From Schistosoma mansoni (Eukaryota > Platyhelminthes > Trematoda > Strigeidida > Schistosomatidae), in assembly GCF_000237925.1 (NCBI RefSeq), contig NW_017386059.1, positions 248,001-312,000 on the forward strand: DNA of 64,000 bases, written 5' to 3'. A program made the position numbers and the translations under genes. The notes under the pieces are model-generated. The model made no database searches, was not told where the DNA came from, and saw only the letters and a program-made list of their open reading frames with translations. Below are positions 1 to 12,423 of this stretch, piece by piece; position 1 is the stretch's first letter; every line of letters starts with the position of its first letter.

Positions 1-994
1 TGATCAGAAACAACATATATCGTCGATTAAATCAAATCCGATATTTGGGAGATTATACACCATTACCTTAGATGGAACATTAAAAGTATGGCAATTGATA
101 ACACCTTTACCAATTGGTATACAAATACAAAAACTGGACATTTTTCAAAGGGATAAATCAAATTTACGTGTATATTTCACACGTTTTCCATTTGAAATTA
201 TTAATAATACTGACATCTATTGTATTTATACAGCTAAGAATTACTCACTTCCCGAAGTAGGAAAAACTGATGTTAATTGTGTAACTAATTCTTGCTATTA
301 CAATGCAATCTGTGCTGAAGTGACTAATCCAGGTGATACTTATTCTATGTTCGATTTCATAACAACACGTTATTTTGATTCAGCTTATTTAAATCATGAG
401 AATACAACTTTGCTTAAAGATATTTGTATTGGCTTAACAAATATAAGCATATTAAATAAACATTTTGAAAAAACACCCATGATTGAACAAATATTTCTAA
501 CAATAACCACTGATCCTGTTGAGCAAGAAGGCCTTTACTTAAAAGTATGGCAAACAATATTTGATTACAATATGGGAAATGAATATCATTTCAGAAACTC
601 TAACGGTTTGAAACGAACATCTATAAAAACACTGCAGCGTTTACAAATGTTAGTTGATAGTGGAGACACTGGTATCGTCAGTTTAAAATGTGGTCTACAA
701 TTGATAAATACACTTAGATTACCATATCCAACCGGATCAAGAATCTCTAAAGCTGTTTGTAGAATAGTCAGTATTCCGTCAAATGGTGATATTTTATTGA
801 CAATCAATAATAGTATATATTTACTTCACTATAAAACATTGAATAAGTATTTTCGATTAAGATCTTATTTATTAAATTTAATGAATCGATCTATTGAAAA
901 TAAGATGATTCCACATATATTACAAAATGTTATAAGAAAGAGAGAATGGAATATAGATGGATTAAGAAAAATGAATGATGTAACTTTGTCTATG
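1..994 (+). CDS. WD-repeat protein, internal exon (5' end of gene outside window)
   Basis: The reading frame is open from base 2 to a GTAAGT donor at 995, so this is the 3' part of a long exon and the gene starts left of the window. Near its start the translation has DGTLKVWQL, the closing strand of a WD40 blade, preceded by a YTIT strand; a second LKVWQ follows about 150 residues later. The rest is beta-rich without clear WD signatures, as in diverged propellers. The exon ends in phase 0, matching the next exon at 10411. WD40 propellers are protein-binding platforms. The long non-propeller C-terminal part suggests a large ciliary WD protein of the WDR97/WDR87 sort, but that subfamily placement is a guess. 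The later ATG/TTG codons here are internal and not starts. Confidence 0.75.
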
Positions 995-1888
995 GTAAGT
1001 TTTTCTTTCTATTGATAATGAATGTTCAATATATGTTACTGATTATCTATTCAAAAACTGGCTACATTTTGCTTTGTTTAACTTCTGGCTTATATAAATA
1101 GGCGTTTGGTAGGGTAATAATTACTTTAAATGCAATCTAACATCAATCATACAAACTTCAAGTTAAAGCTCGTATTATCTACTGAAGCTAAACTCTTTCT
1201 GAAATCTTCCACTACTTGACAGCTCAATATTAGGAAATCGAAAATGATATTTTATCGAACAGTTTATTTCCGACATAAACAGTGTGCATGTATGCAAACT
1301 ATAAGACAAAAAACATCGAATAGATTATTCAAGAGTTCATTTGAATGTTTGATATTTCATGAAATCCCACACTAATATAGACTAGTCAGAAGTATTTATG
1401 TGACGTTTAAGGGTTTACAAAATATGGGAAATTCTTATATTGTGATTTAGAACAACATATACAAGCTAACAATATTGTTTTCGATTAGATCCTCATCAGG
1501 CTTCATTCTAGTATACAGTAATTTTATATGTAAATACGAAATTATTAAACCAGTCAAGGCAGTTTATGAGTCAATGATAACAGTGGAATAGATTACATAA
1601 ATAAACATAATAAGTGAAAAGTACAAATTGGTAGTGTGATGACAGGTGTACTAGTTGTGATAAGAATAATAAAGGCTTGAATCAATGTTACATAATGAGA
1701 AACAGGTCAATGATTAGAAAAATATAGACACTGAAATAACATTCGTAAAAATTATAAGACTACGTAATAAGAAATGTTTAGATAATTGGACCGTAAAACG
1801 TATATTGGAGAGAAAGAAATGATAGGAGGGGATGAAGAGAAATAAACGAGGAAAGAGTATGGAAAGCAATAATAAATAACATCATTTT

Positions 1889-2275
1889 TTAAGGCCAAGG
1901 GAGAGATAAAGGTGTTAAAAATTTCTTACGAACACAAAGACTTCGATTGTTGGCTCGAATTCCTATAACTTCTGCTATGTGTAAAGGACGAGATCGAACG
2001 CCATAAGGAAAACTAGTAAGAATATGATAAATAACTTTAAATGACTTATTTCTGTTTACTACTTGACCGCTATCGATCAAGTGTAATAGAACAGAGTTGC
2101 GTATTGCTTTGACGATACCCTTTCCTAACGACGAAGGGAGGTGTTTACTAATTCTTTGGCTCAGTTCTCTGGTAGTGCGCCAAATATAGCTTTCTCCACA
2201 TGAGCAGCTGAATTCGTAGGTATACGAGGAAGTGGCATAACCAGGTAACTTATCCTTTAGTTGAGGAATCACCAT
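1889..2275 (-). pseudogene. Penelope-like element, GIY-YIG endonuclease end
   Basis: The 128-residue frame carries a GIY-YIG-like core: a YEFSCSCGESYIWRTT stretch matching the family's 'Y..C.CG..YIGRT' strand pair, then ISKH and a conserved end PLSLPWP. The same ending and layout occur in the frame at 35131-35586, so the two are paralogous. In Penelope-like elements this endonuclease follows the reverse transcriptase and nicks target DNA. The expected YIGRT reads YIWRT here. No matching RT is present on this strand nearby, so this is a truncated, dead copy. A short stretch at about 1475-1515 resembles the pseudo-LTR of the element at 34.6-37.1 kb. Confidence 0.7.
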
Positions 2276-2979
2276 AGATTGAGTTGAGTACGATAGACAG
2301 ATGTTACTTGCACTAAACGTTCTCTTTACTGCTCTAGTCGGTCTATCACGTAGCCTATATTTTTATAGCTGAACAATGTAAAAAAATATTGAAAATGTGT
2401 TATTGAAGTTTGCGTGTATTATTAATGAAAGGATCGATGTTCATTAGATGACATAGACATTTGAGAAACCATAAAAAATTATTACTCAAATGATTATATA
2501 GCTTATTCAATAGGGGTTGATTATAATTTACCAGTGCTAGTTTAGCTGACCTTCCTCATAAAATAATGTTGTTGTTCTAATGAACTGATCTTAGCACATA
2601 ATTTCCAACTGATAGTACAGTAATTCAACGTTAATGATAACAAACATATTCACACTAAATTTTGGTAAACGCTTCAAGGTCAGAAAACTTTTTTATCAGA
2701 GTTGACTGAACTGTTTTTCATAGGAAAGAAGTTCACAGGCAGTGATGGAGTATAATGATTATTTCATTTAATCTATGGGTAACATAATGGCATATGCTAA
2801 GATAATCGTTATTGTATATCGATGAATGCTAATACAAATTTTCCATAGTGCAGATAATAAAGATTTGGTAATTGTGAGACTAAAAGTTTTCTTACGCTTT
2901 CGTGCTTGAAGAACACATGGGCTAGCTATTTTCTCACAGAAATAATATGAAACGCATCAGATGAAACCATCAGACTATT

Positions 2980-3500
2980 TCACTTAGAATTCATGAAAAA
3001 ACATTTTTGACAAGTTGATAATATTATTATGTCCACTACTTTGGAACCTCTCTTAGCCTATGTACATCCCAAACTGCTAAAAATATGACGACCGAACTGA
3101 CCAGGTATGTAAACTCCGTATAGGAGGTATATGGATGATATGCTAGTCATATTTGATAGGTATTTCTGTGTGATTTGATAATAAAATAGACTCAATAGTG
3201 CACAGAACCATATTCTACTTATTTATAAAGAAGAAAATAATGACTGATTACCATTTCCAAATATACTTTTGAATCAAGGGAGGAAAGGATTATAAAACGA
3301 CCAGTTTATCTAAAGCCGATCAGGACTGGGAAATATCTAAACTTTCGCAGTTTCTGTTTGTGAGGACGATCAACAGGTGAACTTGAGGAAAGTCTAAGAA
3401 GCCCAGAAGGAGCCGAACGTATTCCATCTAATCAGATTTTGGAAGAATATTCCAGAATCACTACGTGTGGCTTTCCTATTGGACAAAGGATAATACCCCC
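2980..3500 (+). pseudogene. Penelope-like reverse transcriptase fragment (YMDD region)
   Basis: On + the frame around 3120-3170 reads RRYMDDMLVIFDRYF, the catalytic YxDD box of a reverse transcriptase in its Penelope-like context. Several stops and frame changes follow, and downstream pieces resemble the post-YxDD region of the same family (a 'LPF.DILL' type motif). It lies in opposite orientation to the GIY-YIG remnant at 1889-2275, so the two are not one simple insertion. It is heavily mutated and not functional. Confidence 0.5.
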
Positions 3501-3952
3501 CTGTGCGTGGATTGGATAACTATAATGATGATTTCGTTTTTACTAATAACTATAAATACCTTACAGTCTTTTTTTTACCACAATTGACTCTGTTTGGAAT
3601 AAGATTTCTTACATTTGCATTCTGTCTTCTCATTTTGCGACTTGAGAAGGTTCTAGCATTCGAGTGCTCAAGTTATACGCGATATACTAGAATCTATGTT
3701 CCAGATATAACAACTGGCGACGGAGTTATATTATCCAGATGTCATTTATCTTTGAACAATTTGAAGCCTAGCTGAAGCATCAAGAAAAAGTTTCAAATGG
3801 TTCCAGGTTCGTATTATAGAAAACCTAACCCAACAATTGAACCTAAATCAAAATGAAGTTACAGATAAATCTTTCGAATCTCATGTCGACCAGAATAATA
3901 ATTCTATCCATGAATTTAACTTCCATGGTTCGGCTGGCATCACGTTGGAATC

Positions 3953-6108
3953 GTGATTCAAGAAATACGATTTGTTCAAGGTCGACCTCAGAAAACTTGT
4001 TTGCGCCGCCAAGGTCAGAATACCCCAGAAGGCTTGGCACGACTTAGCATGAACGCTTCAGTAATTTCATCCTTTGAAAGAATCAAAAAGATTTTTTCTT
4101 TTGATAAAACGGTTGATATTTTGTCGCAAATCTTTGCTGAAAAGTTATCCTTGTTCAATATTCGTTATCAGTGTCTCAAGATAACAAAAGCAGGTGATGA
4201 TGACTGGGTGGGACATACCGGTTTAGTAAGCCGCAAATGTGAACTTTTCCCATTGGGCAGCACCAACACTAATTGTTAAAAAGCCTAATGGAAGTATCTG
4301 GCTATGCGCAGGTTACTCTACTGGAATAAATGAAGCACTTGAGGCCCATCAGTACCCTTTGCCGTTACCAGAAAACGTACTTGCGAAACCGATGGTGGGG
4401 AAGTATTTTGCAAAACTGGACCTATCAGAAGCTTATCTAAAGATTCCAGTAGTGAAAGAGTGTAAGCACTACTTGACAATAAACACTCATAATGGGTCGT
4501 CCCGACACAACAGACTTCCGTTTGGAGTAAAGACTGCCCCTTCAATCTTCCAACAAGTTATGCATATTATGCTACAAGATATTTCTTGTACTGCGGCCTA
4601 TTTCGATGACATACTAACCATGAGTACAGACTATGCTGACTTAGAGAAGTTGGATACGGTTCTTAGATGCATAGTAGATTATGCATTCACATTACGTGCT
4701 GAAAAATGTGATTTATACATGGAGCAAGTCCGCTATTTGAGATTCATAATCGATAAGAACGGAAGAAAACCTGATCCTGAAAACGTCGAGGCTATCAAGT
4801 CCATGCCTACACCGACTGATATATCAACTTTACGTTCTTTCTTGGGAATGGTTGGTCATTATGGCGTTTTTCTTCCACATCTGCATCTCCTCGGTGCTCC
4901 TAATAATAAGTTACTGGAAAAGGATACCAAATGTTTCGGGTCAACCGAATGGCAAGAAGCATTCCTAAAACTAAAACAGCTCCTACCATCAAACCTTCTG
5001 CTAACACACTATGATCCAGATCTTCCAATTATAGTCGCAGCAAATGCGTCAAACTACGGAATCGGAGCAGTAATTTCACATACTTACCCTGACGGGTCTG
5101 AGAAGGCGATCGCCCATGCTACACGATCACTGATTATGACAGAAAGGAAATTTCATAAGATGCTGTGTGATGGACCTTTCACCTTAATAACAGACCCAAA
5201 ATCTCTACTGAGTTTTTGGATCCAAGAAAGGTATCCCTGTATATACAGCAAACCGTCTATAGAGATGGGCAACTACACTGCTGGGCTATGATTTCAAGAT
5301 GAAGTATCAACCAACAACGGACTTTGGACAGGCAGATGCCCTCTCAAGATTATTTAGTTCCCATGCCAACAAGAAGAGGAGGTGCTTGTAGCTGCCGTAG
5401 ATGTTGAGGCTGAGGTGTACACAGTATCCGGACTTCCGGTCACATTCGAAGCCATTAAAGAAAATAGTGATAAGGATAATGCGTTGAAGGTTATTTGCCA
5501 CTGCACACTCAAAAAGTGACATTCATCTAGACTACGTGGAGAGCTCTTACAATATTTCCGTCGACGAGATTCTTTGACATGTGTCGATCCCTGCATTATG
5601 TTTGACCATCGTATTGTTATATCCAGAAATCTTCGACAACAAGTCCTTAAGCAGTTCCATAGCGGGCACCCGGGGATAAGTAAAATTAAGTCCTTAGCTC
5701 GGAGCTATGCATATTGGCCGCCAATGGACCATGATATAGAACAAGAATGTCGCAGTTGTTCGTCCTGTTTAGAGGCAGCTAAGAACCCAACTAAGGCTGA
5801 ACCACAATTATGGCCAAAACCAGACGGTCCTTGGCAAAGAATACACGCTGATATCGTCGGTCCAATACAAGACAGAAATTACTTGGTTGTTGTCGACGCG
5901 TTCACCAAATGGCCAGAAGTATATAACATGCCGAAAATGGCATCAGAGAGTACAGTAAGATTGTCAGGACTGTTAACTTTTTTAAGTTTCCAGAGATCTT
6001 AGTGACTAACAACGGCACTCAGTTCATGTCATCTGTTTTTAAACAGTTTTGCAGTGAAAAATGGATATCGCATCTACAGTCTCCCTCTCACCATCCTCAG
6101 TCGAAAGT
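3953..6108 (+). mobile_element. Decayed Ty3/gypsy retrotransposon (gag stub, RT, RNase H, integrase)
   Basis: A short Gag piece (about 4090-4200) matches the end of the Gag at 24889-25374. The nucleocapsid and protease region is absent. RT begins at about 4239: VKKPNGS, FAKLDLSEAY, LPFGVKTAPSIFQQ and the catalytic box YFDD are visible, followed by the LRSFLGMVGHYG connection. RNase H reads AANASNYGIG, with N where the catalytic D is expected, and the segment with the next catalytic acid is deleted (TERKFHKML directly). Integrase follows at 5574: an H-H-C-C zinc domain (HSGHPGISK; CRSCSSC), the first catalytic D in HADIVGP, then a frame change near 6000 and VTNNGTQF. It ends near 6108 at HPQS, where an unrelated Gag begins. 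LTRs were not found. Dead copy. Confidence 0.85.
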
Positions 6109-6965
6109 TTCGAAATCTGGGCTATGAACATTGAAGATGATGAGGATTTTAATATTGTGGCCTGTTTCCTTACATTCATCGGAAAAGAAGCATACAGCTT
6201 AATACAGACTTTGGCGTTTCCAGACAAGCCAGTTTCAATCCCTTATCCAGTTGTCAAGCAACTACTGCTGGAACATGTAAAGTATACAAATTTCGAAAGC
6301 AGTAAAGGAGAAAAGATTCAAAAAATGATTCGTTAGGACACCGGGAACTCTACTACTTTACTACATCGTCCCGGTCCAATATGTAATCAAGGTTATTCAG
6401 ATAACAATTCATTGAGTTGTGTAAAAGTTCACGAAGATGAGCACAAGTTTGATAAATGCTTGTTCTATGGCAAGTTTCACCTACGTAATTCGTGTGTATT
6501 TCGTAATTCTAAATGCTTTAACTGTGGTGAAACTGGACACATTCAGTCAGTTTGCAATACCATGATTCATTTCGCCGAAACTAATGCTACAATTAGTGAT
6601 TGTACTAAGTTGGATGTTTCTAATGATCACTTATCTTTATTCAAGACTTCTAGAAGCGGTATAACGTCACAGAGCAGTCCAGAGTTGAACAAAACCTAGA
6701 ATCACTGTGCGACAAATGTTACTGATCAACCAACTTCTTGTCATATTACTCGTGTTACTGTACCAGATGTGATTTGTCATAATGATTCACATGTGTCTGA
6801 TGAAAGTTCTGAAAACTCTGAGAATAATATGTTAAATGAGTCAAATCATAATCAAAAACTAGATTCAGTTTTGGTAGATGCTGATCTTCCTGATGACCCA
6901 TTATTCTTTAATGAAACTCTTGATAAATTTGATGTAAGTATTTCAGAAAAATCAAATTCTGATAT
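6109..6965 (+). pseudogene. LTR-retroelement Gag fragment with CCHC knuckle
   Basis: The frames at 6061-6336, 6412-6699 and 6769-6965 line up with one Gag: capsid-like SFEIWAM...FLTFIGKEAYSLI, then a zinc knuckle CFNCGETGHIQSVC, then a Ser/Asn-rich tail. A closely similar Gag lies on the opposite strand at 16032-16748. Two internal stops separate the pieces. It is fused on its left to a gypsy integrase of a different element and on its right to RTE sequence, so it was inserted or captured and is not part of an intact element. Confidence 0.75.
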
Positions 6966-8300
6966 TTTATTAAATGTTATTCATCGTCACCATGGAAGTA
7001 ACCAGAAAGTCGATCGGACAAATCAAGGGTGGAAAAGCAGTAGGATCAGACAACATACCATCTGAAGCAATAAAGTCAGACATTGAAGTAACTGCAAAGA
7101 TGCTTCACATCCTATTCAGAAAGATTCGGAAGAAAGAACAAGTGCAGACAGACTGAATAGAAGGACACCTCATCAAGATACCAAAGAAAGGAGATCTGAG
7201 CAAATATGAGAGCTACAGTGGCATCACGCAACTAACGGTACCGAGAAAAGCTTTCAACAGAGTGTTGTTGAATCGAATGAAAGATTCGGTAGACGCCCAA
7301 CTTTGAGATCAACAGGTTGGATTCCGTAATGATCGACCGTGTACCAACCGAATCGCAACATTACTGATCACACTTGAAAAACCCACAGATACATTCCGAG
7401 TGAAGACCAGTGTTAGAAAAGGCCACCCACTCTCGTCCTTTCTCTTCCTTCTTGTGATCGATTGAGTTATGAAGACATCTACATCTCAGAGGAAGCACCG
7501 AACACAATCGACAGCACGGATACAGCTGGACGATCTAGACTACTATGATAATCAGAAGAATTCGAATTGTAGTATAAACTAGTAATCCCAGGAATAACGC
7601 AATGTAATCAAGAAGTATTAGATGAGCCCGAACGAATGTATTGTATTTGGAATTCAAAATTACAACAGTCATCAATACGAAGAAGTCATTGATTTATTTA
7701 AACATCACAACTACCCAGATGACCTAGCTCTTCTATCCCATACACACCAACAAATGCAGGTGAGGACAGACAGCGTAGCAGCATCTTCTGCACCAGTAGG
7801 CTTCAACATACACAAGGGAAAAAGTAAGATCCTAAAATACAACACAACGAGCACCAACGAAACCACGCTTGATAGAGAAGCTATGGAAGAGTTGGTAAGC
7901 TTCATGTATCTCAGCAGTATCATTGATAAACAAGGAGGATCTGATGCAAATGTCAAGGCAAGGATCAGCAAAGCAAGATCAGCATTTCTACATTTGAACA
8001 ACATAGGAAACTCAAAGCAATTGTCAGCTAACGTCAAAGTCAGAATCTTCAATACGAACGTCAGGAAAATGTTATTGTACGGAGCTGAAACTTGGAGAAC
8101 TACTACAACCATCATCGAAAGTGTACAAGTATTTGTGAACAATCATCTACGCAAGATACTCAACGTCCGTTGTTCGGATACTATTATCAACAATCTACTA
8201 TGGGAGAGAATAAACGAGTTTCCAGCTGAAGAAGAATTTAGGAGAAGACGCTGAAGGTGGATAGGATATACATTGAGGAAATCAACAAACTGTAACATCT
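6966..8300 (+). mobile_element. Decayed RTE-like non-LTR element (RT domain, interrupted)
   Basis: From about 6985 the translation matches the RT of the RTE element at 25740-28207 on -: GGKAVGSDNIPSEAIKSD, then KKGDLSK, RVLLNRMKDSVDAQL, and further on SSFLFLLVID. The segment with the first catalytic Asp is deleted (near 7380), and several stops interrupt. Near 7545 the frame leaves RTE for about 160 bp of foreign sequence, then returns at PDDLALLS in place of the expected FADDLALLS. It then runs to the connection domain ([20 protein letters not shown]) and stops at 8254. It is non-functional. The part after 7545 belongs to the 1.78-kb duplication. Confidence 0.8.
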
Positions 8301-9325
8301 TCGTAAGATCCGTTACACAACTTGTTGGAATTATTTCACTCGTACACATAACGTCAGTTTTAAGTGTTGGAATTTTAATTATTTGGTCAAACACAAGTGA
8401 CGTATGCTAATTCTACTAACCAATATTTTATTGAATGGTATGGAAGTTTTCTTCAAATTCAGCTGGAATCGTATAGACTTCTTCTTTTCACCCATAGCCC
8501 AACTTTAAAATATCTATAACTGATGTTTGTATAACACAATGGAGATATAACTGATTTTACTCTTTGTAGTCTACAAATTCCATTCATTACAAACATGCAT
8601 ACTGACAAAACAACTTTCCACCATTTTATTGATCCCATACTTCAATTCTTTTAAATGTTAATTATCTTTATTTATTATCATGCAATGTATGCCAGTTAGT
8701 TGACAGACATTAAATAAAATGTTTTCTTATATTTTAACATACAATGTTAGCATATTACTAAATCACATGTTATATGTTGAGTAAGTCTAGGTATCCATCA
8801 ATAAATTTAAGATGTTTAGTTACTCATCAACATGTCAACCTCCACATATTTGAAACCTATAACTTGATAACTTAAGAAATGGCAATAATCCAAGTGAATA
8901 AATCATAAATATATGAGTAAAACACTGACATTAGAAAATTGGCTGTTATCATCCAGTTAATAAATTGGATTTATATTATGTTATTTTTAGTAAAGCAAAC
9001 TAATCATACAAATTCTTTACGAAAAAAATTGACTACTAATTCATAAGAATGCAAAATGCCTTAAATATATTTCATATGAGGATTAATGATTAAAAACAAA
9101 CAAATAAAAATTATATTCAATAATTGGTGTTAAGTATATGAAAATGTCTATTTTAATGTAGAGTTTTGTTGAATAAATCAGGAATGGCGTTATCAGAAAG
9201 GGTTTTGTGGTGATTTTAGTAATTCTATAGAGTTGAGATCATGAGTCAGTTGAAGCTAGACCACTATGGAAAACCTGGAAGCACTGGACGGCTGTCTCAT
9301 CCTATTATGGGACTCTTCAGCAGTG
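7545..9325 (+). repeat. 1.78-kb direct duplication, copy 1 (intron 1)
   Basis: This segment recurs at 16749-18529 with a constant offset of 9204 bp, so there are no net indels over about 1.78 kb. The few differences I see include GAAGAATTCG/GAAGTATTTG near the left end, TAAACT/TATACT, and one A/G in a poly-A run near 9026. It contains about 160 bp of LTR-element leader, the 3' RT portion of RTE, about 0.9 kb of anonymous AT-rich DNA, and part of a SINE in reverse. The right edge falls inside the SINE at ...CAGCAGTG. Confidence 0.9.
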
Positions 9326-9378
9326 CGCTTCCACGATCCCGCCTCGCGTGATTCGAACCCAGGACCTACCAGTGGAGT
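9218..9378 (-). mobile_element. tRNA-derived SINE (Sm-alpha type), reverse orientation
   Basis: On - the sequence has a B-box-like GGGTTCGAATCACG, then the family body (a 'GCACTGCTGAAGAGTCCCA' segment, 'CCGTCCAGTGCTTCCAGG') and an end near GATCTCAACTCTATAG. Related copies lie at 18422-18529 (truncated), 18770-19080 and 58065-58260. Name from memory of schistosome SINEs; the tRNA-like head is seen directly. Confidence 0.65.
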
Positions 9379-9630
9379 TCAACCAGGTCTGTTAGGAGAT
9401 ATCAACTCACTGATGACATTGGTGAATGGTTGCTCATTTCGTGGATTGGTTGAAGTTAGACATTAACACAGTTGAATGCCGGCCTGCTCAGTGGTCTATC
9501 AGTTTAGACGCTTGCTGAGGAGCCTGAAGGCATGAGTTCGTTTCAGTTAATATCGCCGAGTCGCACTTTTAACGAGTCCTCGTTTCTAGTGCTTTTCTAA
9601 CCAAAATCAACCCTAATGTAGAACTTCAAA
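9376..9630 (+). mobile_element. SINE-related repeat, forward orientation
   Basis: It contains the 5' leader 'GTGGAGTTCAACC...GGTTGAAGTTAGACATTAACAC' and the A-box-like GCTCAGTGGTCTAT, as at 18770-19080. The B-box region is decayed (GAGTTCGTTTC). It abuts a reverse SINE, giving a head-to-head pair. Confidence 0.5.
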
Positions 9631-10410
9631 CTCAAGAATTTACAAATCACCTCATGAGGAATTTCTCAGAGTTATATATTCTGATTATATAATCAAATAT
9701 TTTCTCAATGGGAGTATTAGCAACTGTAGATTCAACTCGCCTACTTTTCATGACTGGATTTTTAACACTTAAATCCTGACAAACCGTAATTATATAGTTG
9801 TTATTTTGTATTAGATTTCAAACTGTTATTTCCTAAGCTGTTTATGGTTGGTGCAAAGTTTTGAAACAAAGTGAATTCACGTTACTCTGAAAATTTGGTT
9901 CTTTTATTATTGACAGTTAAATTCTGCCTTCTTTGTTACACTTAACTAACAATCACTTTTAGAAACTTAAATTGTTTTAGCCTTTCACCGAAATAAGTAG
10001 AAAGTAGGATTCACTGAAAAATTCCAATTTGACGTAAAAAGGGCGCAGTTACTGAATATCCTAGACTAATAACTGTCAATCCTAGACTAATAAATAATTG
10101 TCCTGTTTTTATTTATATATTCACAGTAATACTAAATCATGATCGATCCTAGAAGTGACTGAGTTGCATTCACTCCAATCTTCTGATCATTAAAATGACT
10201 CACATGACTAGTATATTGGAGAAGTGAAATAATTTTTATTTACACCGGATTATGTAAATAATCCTATTTTTATCAATGATGATGAGAGATTTTTAAATTT
10301 TTAAATATTTATTTCAGTGCACCAAACAACAGTTCTACTGTTTATTAGTTAATTTCTAGTTTTATGCGTAATCATAAAGTGTTGTGTATATTTTTTCAAA
10401 CTTTGAATAG

Positions 10411-12348
10411 GTTTGCAACATTCGCCAACCAGTAGACCATTCACTTGAAGAAAAGCTAACAGCACAAAATTTATCCGAGAAATCAAAAATTTTTACTAAA
10501 CTCAAAGAAAGAGATATAGATTTAAAGGAAATATCACAAATCAAATTTGCAAAGACTCTTTCAAAACGCCATTACCATATTGATTACGCTTCAACGCAAG
10601 AGGCTAGACGAATCGCTTTTAACAATTACTATGAAAAGATATTATCTAGACAATGTTTAAACTTAACTTCATACTCGAAAGAATTAAACAATGAAGAGGA
10701 TGAAGAAATCACTTTATTAAAAGAGCGATTGTTAACTACGGAGCAAACGTATTCACAAATTCAAATTGAAGCATCAGTCAAGAAGAGACTAGTAAAAACA
10801 AGTAAACAAAAACTTATAAAATACCATAGAACTGGTAAAAAGCAAAAATTGCCACAACCAAGTGAAGATCTTTCTTTAGTAAAACATCAAGAGACTATTA
10901 AATTACCGGTAATTACTGATAATAAAGAGTCGGATTTACTTATTAATCAAAGAACAAATGGATTTTTTCCAAGAGCAATTCTACTTGAAAGTGGACGTTC
11001 AAAGTATGGCTGGGCGCCTAATTCTTTACTTCTTGGCAAATATTATTCAAGATTATCTCACTCAGGAGTAGATGATAAAAAAAATATGAATGAATTCAAC
11101 TGGGCTGACGCTGAAGCAAGATCAGCTAGGTCAAGTATTAACGGATTGGAAAGTACACTAACTTCGGACTCTAGTATAGGTTGGATAGTGGAATCAGACA
11201 AAGAATTAACAATGTTCAGTAAAGAAATGAGTGACGGGGATATAATAGATGAGAATACAGATAAAAAGTTGCTTGCAAGTAGATTTGTGGATATAGACAA
11301 ATCAATGGATCCTATAGTTAGTTTGTCAACGTTACAAAATGAAATAAGTACTGAAATGGAACGAAGTCAAATGTCTATAACTGAAAAGTCAACACCGTCG
11401 TCAAAGAAACGTAATGTAATAGCCAAAACTGATCTTAAGCAATCTTATTTGAAGGAAACAGATTTATTGTCTAATTTAATTGAAAGACAAGCACCTGGTC
11501 GTCCAAAATACGAACGAGAAAATACTATTTTCTTGACAGAATTCACAAATACAGATTCTCCAGGGAAAATCGACATATTTTTACTGCCTGAGTTCTTGCA
11601 AAGTTTTAGAAATTCTAGATGGTTGTCTATTATGGGATTACTAAATGGTCAAGAACCTGAAGGATGGTCTGACTTTAATGCAGGTTCCAACCTTGACTGC
11701 TTTATTCAGTGGCTGTTTTGGACAAATATTATACCAAAACTATGCTCACAAGCAACTTTACCATGTATAGAGGATGAAGATCCGTATCTTTGTCAGACTA
11801 TTTCACAATTTTGTACAGATTTTAAAACACTGTTCACAGATCATCAGTTATCTGTCAAGTACATTCCCAAACTACATCATTGCCTGACAGGATGCATAAT
11901 TAATGAATTGGGAAAAACAATAGAATTCAAAGGATGGAAAATGTTGGAAGCAGTGACCACACTTTTGATTACATTTGGTTTCCATGATATTGATACAGTA
12001 GTTATCTTATTAGTTTTGTATGTGAAAGTCCTACTGACCACCGAGAAAGATGATCCACACTATCCAGAAGAAATAAAAAATGCTAATTTAACACACTATA
12101 TTCATCGTTCATTAGAGTCCCTTGGATTTCAAATTAAATATTGTAATTATCTTGAAGAAGAGCTAAGTAAACTAGAAAATATCGAAGGAAATGTGAAAAT
12201 CAATCCACCAAAAGAAGTTATCCATCTACATGACTGTATTCATTTGGTGAAAAACATTGAAACACTGAACTGCTGGATTAAATTTTACAGATTATTATCT
12301 GTGTGGCTTGAGAATTGGTTCAGACAAAGCAATGAAATAACATCGAAG
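10411..12348 (+). CDS. WD-repeat protein, large internal exon
   Basis: It is bounded by TTTGAATAG|GT at 10411 and AAG|GTTTGT at 12349. The 1938 bases are open throughout (646 codons) and phase 0 at both ends. The N-terminal third is rich in Lys/Glu and probably helical; residues about 190-200 contain SKYGWAPNSLLLGKYYS. A Ser/Thr/Glu-rich low-complexity middle follows, then a compact region rich in Trp, Cys and hydrophobics (WLSIMGLLNG, CFIQWLFW) that looks globular. There are no WD motifs, so this is the C-terminal half after the propeller. I do not recognise the domain; large ciliary WD proteins such as WDR97/WDR87 have this architecture, which is a weak argument. The first ATG/TTG in it is not a start. 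Confidence 0.8.
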
Positions 12349-12423
12349 GTTTGTTGAAACTTGACCACGTTCAAACACAGTTTTCCGTTTATTCATTTTG
12401 TGTCGGTTGTTTGAATCTTCCTA

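Larger units (their letters stand above)
995..10410 (+). other. Intron 1 of the WD-repeat gene (9.4 kb, repeat-filled)
   Basis: It is bounded by donor GTAAGT at 995 and acceptor TTTGAATAG ending at 10410, and both flanking exons are in phase 0. It contains Penelope pieces, a gypsy remnant, Gag and RTE fragments and SINEs, listed separately. The stretches 995-1480, 8300-9200 and 9640-10400 are AT-rich and show nothing I can name apart from membership of the 1.78-kb duplication. Confidence 0.7.

Noticed and set aside
2396-2900. Long AT-rich stretch as an origin or matrix attachment site
   Set aside because: Composition does not differ from the rest of the introns; no specific signal.
3503-3775. 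90-codon + frame with hydrophobic stretch
   Set aside because: It lies between a dead Penelope fragment and a dead gypsy element, and the hydrophobicity is explained by T-rich sequence.
7711-8142. 143-codon reverse frame, repeated at 16915-17346
   Set aside because: Antisense shadow of the RTE RT frame; conserved only because the segment is duplicated.
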